A DNA stretch of 53,210 nucleotides from an uncultured Rhodospirillaceae bacterium (GTDB taxonomy: Bacteria; Pseudomonadota; Alphaproteobacteria; MPNO01; UBA2964). The stretch spans positions 1-53,210 of the forward strand of contig CAJXEC010000005.1 in assembly GCA_913052165.1 (NCBI GenBank), in the 5' to 3' direction. Within the stretch, counting starts at the first letter, position 1; the number at the start of each line of letters is the position of its first letter. The translations under genes were made by a program, and so were the position numbers. Of the stretch, positions 19,493 through 28,790 are shown piece after piece. The notes beneath the pieces are model-generated. The model saw only the letters and a list, made by a program, of their open reading frames with translations. It had not been told where the DNA came from and searched no databases.

Positions 19493-19519
19493 TTGACAAG
19501 AAATTTTACAACCTAGGAT
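19493..19519 (+). promoter_or_regulatory. Candidate sigma70-like promoter upstream of the coxM-like gene
   Basis: TTGACA at 19493, 15-bp spacer, TAGGAT at 19514. Confidence 0.3.
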
Positions 19520-19537
19520 TAGTAGGAGAAACCTAAT

Positions 19538-20407
19538 ATGGATCAAGTCCGTTATGAAGCGCCGAATTCACTCGACGCTGCAGTCGGGTTGCTGTCGGGA
19601 TCTGATGGTATGGCAAAAATTTTTGCTGGGGGCACCGATGTTATGGTGCAGATTCACTCGGATCTTATCGAGCCAGATTTAATTGTTAACGTGAAGAATA
19701 TTCCTGAATTGACAGGCATAACGCATTCGAATGGCTCCTTTACAGTCGGAGCAGCGACGCCAGTAGTCGAAATGCAGGAGCATAAAGAATTCTGCAAAAC
19801 GTGGCCTGGAGTTATTGAAGGAGCGGAATTAATCGGTTCAGTTCAGGTAAAAGGCCGATCAACGATTGTTGGCAACCTGTGCAATGCGTCGCCTGCGGCA
19901 GATTCGGTACCGCCGTGTATTGCTGCGGGAGCTACAGTCCGGATTGTTGGTCCTAACGGGGAACGTCAAGCGGCAGTGGAAGATATTGTTCTGGGACCGA
20001 GAAAAACATCTCTGGAGAAAGGTGAGATTATTGTTTCGACCACTTTTCCTGCCAGGCCGCCGCATTCAGGTGATTGTTACTTGAGGCTTACGCCTCGGAC
20101 AGAGATGGATATTGCCATTGTCGGTGCTGGGGTAAATCTGACACTTGATGACGCAGGGACCTGCATTGCGGCTCGTGTCTCGCTTGGCGCAGTGGCACCG
20201 CGATTTCTCTTAGTGAAAGAATGTGCAGATGCTTTAATAGGAAGTAAGGTTGACGATGAGGCCTTGGCGGCAATGGCGAAAGCCGCATCAGCCGCTGCCG
20301 ATCCGATATCTGACAAACGTGGAACAAAGGAGTACCGCATCAAGACAGCGGCTGTAATGGCCCGTAGGGCCGCGGAAAAGGCACTCGAGAGAGCGAGAGA
20401 AAACTAA
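19538..20407 (+). CDS. Xanthine dehydrogenase family FAD-binding subunit (CoxM-like)
   Basis: AKIFAGGTDVMVQIHSDLIEPDLIVNVKNIPEL, TIVGNLCNASPAADSVPPCIAAGA. Confidence 0.93.
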   Translation: MDQVRYEAPNSLDAAVGLLSGSDGMAKIFAGGTDVMVQIHSDLIEPDLIVNVKNIPELTGITHSNGSFTVGAATPVVEMQEHKEFCKTWPGVIEGAELIGSVQVKGRSTIVGNLCNASPAADSVPPCIAAGATVRIVGPNGERQAAVEDIVLGPRKTSLEKGEIIVSTTFPARPPHSGDCYLRLTPRTEMDIAIVGAGVNLTLDDAGTCIAARVSLGAVAPRFLLVKECADALIGSKVDDEALAAMAKAASAAADPISDKRGTKEYRIKTAAVMARRAAEKALERAREN

Positions 20408-20883
20408 TGGCAAAAGCACACGTGACAACAACAATTAATGGGGACGAGTACGAATTCCTCTGTGAACCGCAACAATCGCTCGTGGATGTATTGCGAAATG
20501 AGTTGCGACTTTCTGGCACAAAGGAGGGCTGTTCAACAGGGGATTGTGGGGCATGTAGTGTAATGATGGATGGACGCCTTGTTTGCTCGTGTCTTGTTCT
20601 TGCTGTTGAGGCCGAAGGGAAAGAGGTGGAAACCATCGAAGGTATGGGGACCGCAGATGATCTCCATCCACTGCAAAAACGATTTTTGGAGATCAACGGA
20701 CTGCAATGTGGGATCTGCACGCCCGGGATTTTAGTGGCAGCCAAAGCGCTCCTCGAGGAAAATGATAACCCCACCGAATCTGAGATAAGGTATTGGTTGG
20801 CCGGTAATCTGTGCCGGTGCACGGGTTACGATAAAGTCATTCGCTCCGTGCAGGCAGCGGCTGAGGATATGAGAAAGGGATAA
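20407..20883 (+). CDS. (2Fe-2S)-binding small subunit (CoxS-like)
   Basis: LRLSGTKEGCSTGDCGACSVMMDGRLVCSCL and CGICTPGILVAAKALL...LAGNLCRCTGYDKV. TAATG overlap with the preceding stop. Confidence 0.96.
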   Translation: MAKAHVTTTINGDEYEFLCEPQQSLVDVLRNELRLSGTKEGCSTGDCGACSVMMDGRLVCSCLVLAVEAEGKEVETIEGMGTADDLHPLQKRFLEINGLQCGICTPGILVAAKALLEENDNPTESEIRYWLAGNLCRCTGYDKVIRSVQAAAEDMRKG

Positions 20884-20887
20884 TTTC

Positions 20888-23161
20888 ATGGCAACGATTC
20901 TCGAAGAAAGTGGGTTTAACCCAGATGCAGATCTTAAAGTTGTTGGAACCAATCCGGTTAAACATGATGGTTTAGATAAGGTATTAGGTCGGGCCAAGTT
21001 TGGAGCTGATGCTTACCTACCTGGAATGCTGTATGGCAAGATTCTGCGGTCACCGCACGCCCATGCGATTATTAAATCAATTGACACGTCTAAGGCAGAG
21101 GCATTGCCAGGCGTAAAGGCAGTTATAACTTCAGCAGATTTCCCGGAGATTCCCCAGGGGACAGGCTGGGGAGATATGAGCCGTAATACCATCGCTCGCG
21201 AGAAGGCTCTTTTCGATGGTCATCCCGTCGCAGCGGTTGCAGCAACCTCAGAACAGGTGGCAAAGCGTGCTTGCAAACTTGTAGAGGTTGAATATGAGGT
21301 GCTTCCGCATGTCATCGACGTAGAGGACGCAATGGCAGAGGGCGCTCCTATCTTGCATGACTATATGCGCACGAAGGGTGATGAAAATGCGCTCGATGTA
21401 CCGACTAATGTTTGCGAGAAAATGGTCAGTAAGCTGGGTGACGTTGCTGTTGGTTTTGAAGCGGCCGATTGCGTAGTTGAACACGAATTTGACTCAAAAC
21501 CCATGCACCAGGGCTACATCGAGCCTCAGGGTTGTATCGCCGATTATTCCGAGGATGGCCTGGTCGAAGTCTGGACCTGCACCCAAGCACCATTTGTCTA
21601 CCGGGATCGTCTGTCAGCAGTGCTGAAAATTGACGCGGCTAAAATCAACGTGCAGCAGTCTGAACTTGGTGGAGGTTTCGGTGGTAAAACCGGTTTCTAT
21701 GCGGAACCTTTAGCTATTATTCTGTCAAAGAAAGCGAGCGCTCCGGTTAAGATGACTCTGACGCGGGCTGAGGTCTTCAGAGGTACAGGGCCCGTCTCCG
21801 GGACAAAATCGCGCATTAAAATGGGATGCACCAAAGATGGTAAGATTACGGCGGCAGAAGCGGATTTATATTTCCAAACGGGCCCCTATACCGGCTCCAT
21901 GTATTTTAATGCGCCAAACGCAATGTTCACTCGCTATGAGTTGGAGAATGTCTACATAGAGGCTTATGAGGTTGTTTCGAATAGACCGAAAGTTAACTCT
22001 TTTCGTGCTCCTTGTGTTCCACAGATTGTCTTTGGTGTGGAAGGTATCATTGATGAAATGGCCAAAAAGGTTGGTATGGATCCCATTGATTTCCGGCTAA
22101 AAAACGCCGCGAAGGAAGGGCACACAACGATCTATGGTGATACTTGGGGACCTGTTGGTTTTATAGAAACTTTAGAGGCAGCCAAGGAGACTGATCATTA
22201 CAAGACACCGGTAAAGGACGGTGAAGGCCGAGGAATCTCATGTGGATTTTGGTTTAATCGAGGGGGTGAAACTTCCTCAACTATGACTCTGGCGCCTGAC
22301 GGAACTGTCACCATCGCGACCGGGACCGCGGATGTGGCTGGGTCACGTATATCGATAGCCATGATGGCCGCAGAAGAACTTGGAATTAGTGTTGATAAAG
22401 TGCGGGTACGTATGGCTGACACAAATTCTTTGGGGTTTAACAGAGTTACAGCCGGCAGTAGGACAACATTTTCTGTAGGTATGGTTGTCGTTGACAATGC
22501 CCGTAAGTGTATCACTGAACTGTGCAGACGCGCCGCCAATATTTGGGGTGTTGCGGAAGAAGAGGTGGTTTACGAAGATGGGCAGGTTAAACCCGCCAGC
22601 TCGAATGTTGGAGACTTTGAGCCTATGTCCGTTGGTGAAATAACATCTAAAACTACAATGACCAATGGGGCTATTGTTTCCTCATCATCAATGAATGTGA
22701 CTGGGGCTGGTCCCGGGTTTGGCGTGAACATCGTCGACTTAAAAGTTGATGAAGGCACTGGGCGTGTTGATGTTCTTCGGTGGACTGTTGTTCAGGATGC
22801 TGGAAAAGCAATTCACCCGGTCCAGGTGGAAGGACAACTTCAGGGTGCAGCAATTCAGGGCATGGGTTGGGCTCTCAATGAAGAATATATTTACACAGAT
22901 GAGGGTAAACTCGATAATCCTGGTTTTCTTGATTATAGAATGCCAGTGGCATCAGACGCGCCCATGGTTGATTGTAAGATTGTCGAAATCCCAAACCCCA
23001 AACACCCGTTCGGGCTGAGGGGTGTTGGCGAGGTGCCGGTGGTCCCAACGATGGCTGCTGTTGGCAACGCGATCACCGATGCGATCGGCATCAGGCCGAC
23101 GTCTTTGCCGATGTCACCACCAAAACTCTTGAAGTTAATAGAAGAACGAGATGCCGGTTAA
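20888..23161 (+). CDS. Xanthine dehydrogenase family molybdopterin-binding subunit, copy 2 (complete M-S-L set)
   Basis: KHDGLDKVLGRAKFGADAYLPGMLYGKILRSPHAHA, GGGFGGKTGFYAEP, FRAPCVPQ, FGLRGVGEVPVVP. Confidence 0.95.
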   Translation: MATILEESGFNPDADLKVVGTNPVKHDGLDKVLGRAKFGADAYLPGMLYGKILRSPHAHAIIKSIDTSKAEALPGVKAVITSADFPEIPQGTGWGDMSRNTIAREKALFDGHPVAAVAATSEQVAKRACKLVEVEYEVLPHVIDVEDAMAEGAPILHDYMRTKGDENALDVPTNVCEKMVSKLGDVAVGFEAADCVVEHEFDSKPMHQGYIEPQGCIADYSEDGLVEVWTCTQAPFVYRDRLSAVLKIDAAKINVQQSELGGGFGGKTGFYAEPLAIILSKKASAPVKMTLTRAEVFRGTGPVSGTKSRIKMGCTKDGKITAAEADLYFQTGPYTGSMYFNAPNAMFTRYELENVYIEAYEVVSNRPKVNSFRAPCVPQIVFGVEGIIDEMAKKVGMDPIDFRLKNAAKEGHTTIYGDTWGPVGFIETLEAAKETDHYKTPVKDGEGRGISCGFWFNRGGETSSTMTLAPDGTVTIATGTADVAGSRISIAMMAAEELGISVDKVRVRMADTNSLGFNRVTAGSRTTFSVGMVVVDNARKCITELCRRAANIWGVAEEEVVYEDGQVKPASSNVGDFEPMSVGEITSKTTMTNGAIVSSSSMNVTGAGPGFGVNIVDLKVDEGTGRVDVLRWTVVQDAGKAIHPVQVEGQLQGAAIQGMGWALNEEYIYTDEGKLDNPGFLDYRMPVASDAPMVDCKIVEIPNPKHPFGLRGVGEVPVVPTMAAVGNAITDAIGIRPTSLPMSPPKLLKLIEERDAG

Positions 23162-23182
23162 GCGGCATCAAATCTCTTTTTT

Positions 23183-23212
23183 AAGGGGGAGCTGAGCTCC
23201 CCCTTTTTTTTT
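23183..23212 (+). terminator. Rho-independent terminator after the coxMSL-like operon
   Basis: AAGGGGGAG CTGAG CTCCCCCTT followed by a continuous T tract (TTTTTTTTT). Confidence 0.93.
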
Positions 23213-23228
23213 GACAAACAAATTTGTC
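23211..23228 (+). promoter_or_regulatory. Candidate promoter -35 overlapping an inverted repeat upstream of the EamA transporter
   Basis: TTGACA followed by inverted repeat GACAAA-CAAA-TTTGTC (23213-23228). Confidence 0.3.
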
Positions 23229-23263
23229 TCAGTCGCATAAATGTACCAAAAAATGATGTTCGA

Positions 23264-24151
23264 ATGGATTCTCCCAGGCGTTTTTTAGAAAATGACAATT
23301 TGCGAGGGATCTTTTGGATGACCGCAGCATCTTCTTTAGTCGCAGTGGCAGCAATTTCAATTCGTCACTTATCGACTGAATACACGGCGTTCCAGCTGGT
23401 ATTTATCAGATCGGTGCTTGGAACGGCGATGCTATTGCCATGGATAATAAGGAATGCCAGAGCAGGGCGATTAATCTCTACGCGCCTGCCAATGTATTGC
23501 ATCAGAACAGGGCTCAGCTACTCAGGGATGGTTTGTGTCTTTTATGCGCTATCAGTGATACAAATTGGTGAAGTTTATTCACTTCTATTTATCGTACCCC
23601 TGCTTACCGTCGTAATGGCTGTCTTTTTCTTGAGAGAAACTGCTCGGCTCTATACATGGTTAGCCTGCATGATGGCTTTTGCTGGAACACTCGTTATCTT
23701 AAGGCCAGGCAGTGTACCATTTAATGCTGCGGTGGGAGCCGTGCTCTACACGGCATTTGCTTATGCAGCAACAAATATTTGCATTAAATCGTTGAGTCGG
23801 ACAGACGATCCTGTGCAGATCACTATCTACGGTAATTTTTTGTCGCTGATCGTAGCCGGGGCAGGAGTGCTGCTCATCGGGGATAGTTGGGAGGGTTTTA
23901 GTTTGGATGATATCCCCTGGATGTTGGGCCTAGCGGTTTGTTATCTCTTTGCAGGGTTATTTCACACACGCTCAGTCGCTGCCGCCGATGCACGTGTAGT
24001 CCAGCCTTTTAACTTTCTTCGGCTACCTGTTGGCGTATTTCTGGCTTGGTGGCTATTTAATGAAATACCAAGCGTTTGGACTTGGGTAGGCGCATTTATG
24101 ATTTTTACCAGTTCCTACTATGTACTATGGCGTGAGAAAGGGCTGAATTGA
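23264..24151 (+). CDS. EamA/DMT family transporter
   Basis: Around ten hydrophobic segments, FQLVFIRSVLGTAMLLPW, GEVYSLLFIVPLLTVVMAVFFLRE. Confidence 0.88.
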   Translation: MDSPRRFLENDNLRGIFWMTAASSLVAVAAISIRHLSTEYTAFQLVFIRSVLGTAMLLPWIIRNARAGRLISTRLPMYCIRTGLSYSGMVCVFYALSVIQIGEVYSLLFIVPLLTVVMAVFFLRETARLYTWLACMMAFAGTLVILRPGSVPFNAAVGAVLYTAFAYAATNICIKSLSRTDDPVQITIYGNFLSLIVAGAGVLLIGDSWEGFSLDDIPWMLGLAVCYLFAGLFHTRSVAAADARVVQPFNFLRLPVGVFLAWWLFNEIPSVWTWVGAFMIFTSSYYVLWREKGLN

Positions 24152-24167
24152 TCCAAAGATAGGAATA

Positions 24168-24962
24168 TTATCTCCCATAAAAACGCTTGACGGTATCGAA
24201 AGCGACTTTTTGCAGAAATTTAGCATCGGTTTCCTTCACTCTACCGAAATAATCATAATTATTGCCAACGGGGGAAGTCTCATAAAGGCTGGTAAAAACC
24301 ACGCACGCTGCCAAATAGGTTCCCAACAATGAGGGATGTGATCCATCGAAATCTTTATGTAGTTTAACATCAGGTTTACGCGCATAAGCTTCGTCAAAAG
24401 CCAGACCTACTGGGATCACAAGTGCTTTAATAGCATTACCGGTCTCAACATATCTTCTCGCGAGCACCGCTGTCATGGCAGCGTCAAAACGTCCGTGGAA
24501 TTTCGCGTAAGCGGGCGTCATGTAGAGGATTGGAATGGCGCCGGCTTCAATTATTTTTTGGGAGAAATATTTTACTGTTTTATTGAACAGAAGATGACGC
24601 TTTTTTGACCAACCAAGGGCACTCCCTTCCTGTAAAATTACAAACTGGAATGGCCGATCAATGCGCAGTTTGCCTGGCTTTAAATAGGCGTCTAAATGGT
24701 GATCCCTAAGAGCTCCACCGCTTATGGTGATAGATTTGAATTTTAGGTCTTTCTTAGAATGGATACGAGCTGCAACAACCATCCGGCGGACGTGGTTATG
24801 AATGCTATCGTTATAGTATAGATAGCTATTCCCCATAAAAAGAAGATGCGTTGGATTTTTTATATTCAGGCTTTTTACCAGAGGTTCAAGACAATGAGCC
24901 GGGTTTTGGATGAATAAAAAACATATGAAAAACGCGAATAGGGTTGTTCTTTTAGAACTCAA
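24168..24962 (-). CDS. Secreted SGNH/GDSL-like hydrolase with signal peptide
   Basis: Signal peptide MSSKRTTLFAFFICFLFIQNPAHC, FMGNSYLYYNDS, VILQEGSALG, and late DGSHPS (catalytic D/H). Confidence 0.68.
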   Translation of the reverse strand: MSSKRTTLFAFFICFLFIQNPAHCLEPLVKSLNIKNPTHLLFMGNSYLYYNDSIHNHVRRMVVAARIHSKKDLKFKSITISGGALRDHHLDAYLKPGKLRIDRPFQFVILQEGSALGWSKKRHLLFNKTVKYFSQKIIEAGAIPILYMTPAYAKFHGRFDAAMTAVLARRYVETGNAIKALVIPVGLAFDEAYARKPDVKLHKDFDGSHPSLLGTYLAACVVFTSLYETSPVGNNYDYFGRVKETDAKFLQKVAFDTVKRFYGR

Positions 24963-26143
24963 AGAGGCTTTCCTTCACTTGTCTCCCAAGCTTCTCCCAT
25001 AAAAATATTGGAGGGCAACGTTTCATCTAGGACCTTACGAGCAGCCTCTGGTCCGGCCAGAGGCAGATTTCCAGCATCGAGGACCCCAATTTGTTTTAGC
25101 GCGGAACCTTGATCCCAATAGAGGTGCTCATGGCATACTCGGTCGCCGCGGAATTTTACAATAATTACTGTGGCGATTTCGACTTCTTTTCCGGTCGGCT
25201 CTATGCCCGGAAAGTATCTGTCTATCACTGAGTCGTGCCGAAACTTTGTGTAGGTTTCAAGTACGACCCGATTGGGTCCCATCGTGTAAGATATGCGAGT
25301 GCGATCGCGACCACCTGCATTCTGATCGACGAAGTGATATTTGTAAAACCGCTTAAGCATATCATGCCCGACTCCTCCAGCCAGAGTGGGTACGTGGTTA
25401 ACGTACGGTTCCTCTATCATAGTCGCCATTGTCGCATCGACGTCTTTAGTCGTGAATTCGTGATGAACATGCTCGGAAAATAAGGATACAAAATCGTAAT
25501 AGGGACCGACAACTCTCCTTATCAGCTCTAAAGTTCTTGTATGCGCTAGATCATCAGCTCGCGGATTGAAATTGGCGTTCTCTGGGTCGGCGAAGCCCGG
25601 AGCGCCCTCTTCCCATATATAAATGCGAGATCCATCTTTTCTTTTAAATTTTGATTGAAGTGTTTTTGGATCCTCAAGGTGGCGGTCTCGGTTAGAGCCG
25701 CCAAAGTGACAAACTATTGGGCACGAGACTTGATCTAAGAGTTCAGGAGATTTGATAAGTTCTTCCGAGTCAAAACAAATGATACCTTTGAAAGCACCAT
25801 TTTCTGATGACCTACAGATGAGTGAAGCTCCCTTTCCATATCCGACAGCCACTAATCCCAGTTCTGTTTCAGGCAGTTTTTTCAAATATGCTGTTGCCTT
25901 TATTAAGTCCCCTTCAGAGGCGTTCCCTGCTATTGCTAGCACCGAGTAACCCTCTTCGGCGAAGAGGATTGCTCTAGAGCACATTTGTTGGCTGAGGGAA
26001 TTACTGCCGCTCACTAAAAGCAGCCCAGGGCCTGATCCGCTGTTATGAACCGCCCTAAAAACCATTATTTTCTGATCAAAGAAGCGCTCAATCAATTCGC
26101 CCTTTGGGGTTCTATAACGGGGGATACGGCTTTCGTCTCCCAT
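24959..26143 (-). CDS. Two-domain protein: degenerate dienelactone-hydrolase-like N-terminus fused to an NTF2/SnoaL-like C-terminus
   Basis: N-terminal alpha/beta-hydrolase pattern (GLLLVSGSNSL, LGLVAVGYGKGAS, CPIVCHFGGSNRD). C-terminal EHVHHEFTTKDVDATMATMIEEPYVNHVPTLAGGVGHDMLKRFYKYHF. Confidence 0.72.
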   Translation of the reverse strand: MGDESRIPRYRTPKGELIERFFDQKIMVFRAVHNSGSGPGLLLVSGSNSLSQQMCSRAILFAEEGYSVLAIAGNASEGDLIKATAYLKKLPETELGLVAVGYGKGASLICRSSENGAFKGIICFDSEELIKSPELLDQVSCPIVCHFGGSNRDRHLEDPKTLQSKFKRKDGSRIYIWEEGAPGFADPENANFNPRADDLAHTRTLELIRRVVGPYYDFVSLFSEHVHHEFTTKDVDATMATMIEEPYVNHVPTLAGGVGHDMLKRFYKYHFVDQNAGGRDRTRISYTMGPNRVVLETYTKFRHDSVIDRYFPGIEPTGKEVEIATVIIVKFRGDRVCHEHLYWDQGSALKQIGVLDAGNLPLAGPEAARKVLDETLPSNIFMGEAWETSEGKPL

Positions 26144-26148
26144 TGAAT

Positions 26149-26955
26149 TTACTCCTGCCTTTTGTTGGAGCTAAAGTCGTAGTCGGACCCGCTTTCGCAG
26201 GAGAAGCGCCAGGTGACTAAATTTCGATTACGACCTGGTGTAAAAGCCCATTCTAAAAATTTCCGTTGGTCAGCGAGTGCCGCCTCTGCAGCTGCTTTCC
26301 GATATCTGCCTGGCATCGTGTCGTTTAGCCATCCATGTGGTGCTTCATTGTAGACATGTATCTCATAGGACTTTCGGTGTTTTTCGAGGGAATTTCTCAG
26401 AAGCCCAATGTGGTCTAGGCTAATCATGTGGTCTCCTTCTCCAAACATTCCAAGGACGGGGCAATCAATTCGGGCTATGAGTTCATCCAGTGGTTCCGGG
26501 AAGAGATCATTTTGTTTCCATTGTGAGTCTTGGGCGGCGCCATACCAAACAAGGGCCGCGGCAATTTTGCGATGGGCTGCGAGCACTAGAGGGTGGCGGC
26601 CAGTCTGACAGACACCTTTAACAGCTATGCAGTCTTTATTTACTTCGTCGAACGCCTCTAAAAAATCTACTGTTTGTGAGAGGTGTTCTACGGCCTCACC
26701 ATCGGTTATGTCGTATCTTGAGGTTCCTGCGTGCAATGACGTCTGGTCTGTGGCTCGAAAGAAGCAGTCCGGAGCTGCGCAGATAAAGCCCTCTTGCGCA
26801 AAACGTTCGGCAAGATCTTGTGTGTGTTGAACAAAACCATAACGTTCATGCATTAAGACAATTCCTGGCACGGTATCCTTAAGCTTGGCGGGACGTGCTA
26901 AAAAGATTGGCAATCCATTTGTGCCTTTGATGCTTTCGGTATGAATCGCGGACAT
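26149..26955 (-). CDS. Dienelactone hydrolase family protein
   Basis: PGIVLMHERYGFVQHTQDLAERFAQEGFICAAPDCF, KGVCQTGRHP (Cys nucleophile position), CPVLGMFGEGD, APHGWLNDT. Confidence 0.87.
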   Translation of the reverse strand: MSAIHTESIKGTNGLPIFLARPAKLKDTVPGIVLMHERYGFVQHTQDLAERFAQEGFICAAPDCFFRATDQTSLHAGTSRYDITDGEAVEHLSQTVDFLEAFDEVNKDCIAVKGVCQTGRHPLVLAAHRKIAAALVWYGAAQDSQWKQNDLFPEPLDELIARIDCPVLGMFGEGDHMISLDHIGLLRNSLEKHRKSYEIHVYNEAPHGWLNDTMPGRYRKAAAEAALADQRKFLEWAFTPGRNRNLVTWRFSCESGSDYDFSSNKRQE

Positions 26956-26959
26956 ATCT

Positions 26960-27613
26960 CTACTCCGATTGCATCAGCGTTATAGCCTGATCGGTTGTCA
27001 TTACCCGACCCATGCGGGGAAATACACGCTCTAAGAAAAACTCATTGTTATTGCCACGCATGGAATAACAACAATCACTAATGATCACTAGACCCAGATC
27101 TAGGTCGCGTGCCGCAAAAGCGGTGGAGGCAATCCCTACATCTGTTGACCCTCCCGCTAAGATAATCGTATCCAGGCCCCGCACCTTAAGAGAGAACTCC
27201 AAATCAGTTTGAAAAAAACTATTCCATCGATGCTTTGGAATGACGACATCGCTATTTAAAGGGGCAAGTTCCGGAGCGATCTCAGCCGCTTCAGATCCTT
27301 TGTAAAAACCTGGCTTGATAGTCCGCTCCCCACTATTTATAGGTCTGAGCTCCATGTCTGTATCCGTTAGACGGGCTACCGTATCAACCCCCCCGGGGGC
27401 ATGCTGGCCGATAGGATAGAAGCTGATCAAACCCGCAGCCCTCGCGCCAGAGAGGAGCCGTTCCATATTCAACAGAATATTGCGTTCGTTGAGAAATTTT
27501 TCTTTATCTGGGTTGCCCGAGTGAAGATAACCGTTGAGCGTATCAAATAAGACTAATCCGGTATTTTTTGCTGACAGAGTTTCCGAAACTCTTGAGATCG
27601 CGGCCATAATCAT
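26960..27613 (-). CDS. Isochorismatase-like cysteine hydrolase family protein
   Basis: LVLFDTLNGYLHS, VIPKHRWNSFFQTDLEFSLKVRGLDTIILAGGSTDVGIASTAFAARDLDLGLVIISDCCYS. The nucleophile position in the ST-(D/N)VG-V-ST context is not a clear Cys. Confidence 0.78.
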   Translation of the reverse strand: MIMAAISRVSETLSAKNTGLVLFDTLNGYLHSGNPDKEKFLNERNILLNMERLLSGARAAGLISFYPIGQHAPGGVDTVARLTDTDMELRPINSGERTIKPGFYKGSEAAEIAPELAPLNSDVVIPKHRWNSFFQTDLEFSLKVRGLDTIILAGGSTDVGIASTAFAARDLDLGLVIISDCCYSMRGNNNEFFLERVFPRMGRVMTTDQAITLMQSE

Positions 27614-27719
27614 CCCTTGTAGTAAGTTTAAATAAAGTGGAAAGGAAAATCCCGGATCAGTGATTAGTCAAGTGTATGAGGACAGGATAAAGTCCAAATT
27701 CGTTTAGGGAGGCAGTGAT

Positions 27720-28790
27720 ATGGCCATAATGATCTCAGATTCTGACGTTAAAAAATATTTGTCCATGGAAGATTGCATAGAAGCCATGCGGGTGGCTTTC
27801 TCAGATTTTGCGGCAGGTAAGGCAAATTCTCCGCCTCGAGTTCGTTATATTTCCGAGACGCCAGATCCCGAGAGACGTTATTGGTGTAATGTCCATGTTG
27901 GCGCGGTTCCGAGTTACGGAATGGCGTGCGTCCGAGCTGGATCACATGTCATCGGGTTTGATCCGCAGGCTAAATCTGGGCGAGCACGTTCTTATCCTGA
28001 TCCAATTAACTGGACTGTTGTGATATTGTATGACCTGGCCACTGCAGAACCAAAGGGGTTCATGCATGAGTCTTATTTATCGGGTATGCGGGTTGCAGCT
28101 ACCAGTGGCGCGGTTGTAACTGCCGTCGCCAAAAAAGATGCCAAAACGCTCGGTCTGTTTGGGACTGGGCGGCAAGCTAGAGCCCACGTGACTGCGATTT
28201 GCAGTGCACGGCCTTCAATCAAGACTGTTTACGTATACTCTCCGACGCGCAAACACAGAGAAGCTCTCGCGAGCCATGTGGATTTGCCTGGCGTAAATAT
28301 TGTGTCATGCGATGCCCCAAGGTCTGCAGTAGACGGTTGCGATATAATCTGTGCCGCGACAGCGAGTTCAAAACCTGTTTTTGATGGTGATTGGCTGGTT
28401 GGTGGCCAACTCGTAATTTCTATTGCAAATTCGGATCTCAATTTAAAACGATATGAAGTTGACGATACAGTGTTAAAAAAAGCAAAAACGATTTTAATCA
28501 ACGATTGGTACAGCGTTGAATTTAATAAACAGGTCGAGCTACTAGACTTAGTGAAGTCTGGCGATGTCTCGAAAGATAAAGTGCAAGAAATTGGTAGTGT
28601 CTTCTCGGGCAAGGTCCAGACTCGTCACAAGCCAGATGAGATCATCTATTACAAGAATAATAGTGGGCTAGGGATGCAATTTGCTGCCGCTGGTGCAGTG
28701 ATATACGAGCGGATGAAGGATCTTCCAAACAATAGGGAGATCCCGCCTGAATGGCTGGGCGCTGAGGCGTACTCTCAGGGAACTGGCTAA
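27720..28790 (+). CDS. Ornithine cyclodeaminase / mu-crystallin family protein
   Basis: ESYLSGMRVAATSGAVVTAVAKKDAKTLGLFGTGRQARAHVTAI, VYSPTRKHREALA, DIICAATASSKPVFDGDWL. Confidence 0.92.
   Translation: MAIMISDSDVKKYLSMEDCIEAMRVAFSDFAAGKANSPPRVRYISETPDPERRYWCNVHVGAVPSYGMACVRAGSHVIGFDPQAKSGRARSYPDPINWTVVILYDLATAEPKGFMHESYLSGMRVAATSGAVVTAVAKKDAKTLGLFGTGRQARAHVTAICSARPSIKTVYVYSPTRKHREALASHVDLPGVNIVSCDAPRSAVDGCDIICAATASSKPVFDGDWLVGGQLVISIANSDLNLKRYEVDDTVLKKAKTILINDWYSVEFNKQVELLDLVKSGDVSKDKVQEIGSVFSGKVQTRHKPDEIIYYKNNSGLGMQFAAAGAVIYERMKDLPNNREIPPEWLGAEAYSQGTG

Noticed and set aside
25951-25967. CCTCTTC-GGC-GAAGAGG hairpin within the DLH-NTF2 gene
   Set aside because: Only 7-bp arms in coding DNA and no T tract; plausible by chance, unlike the 42-bp palindrome.
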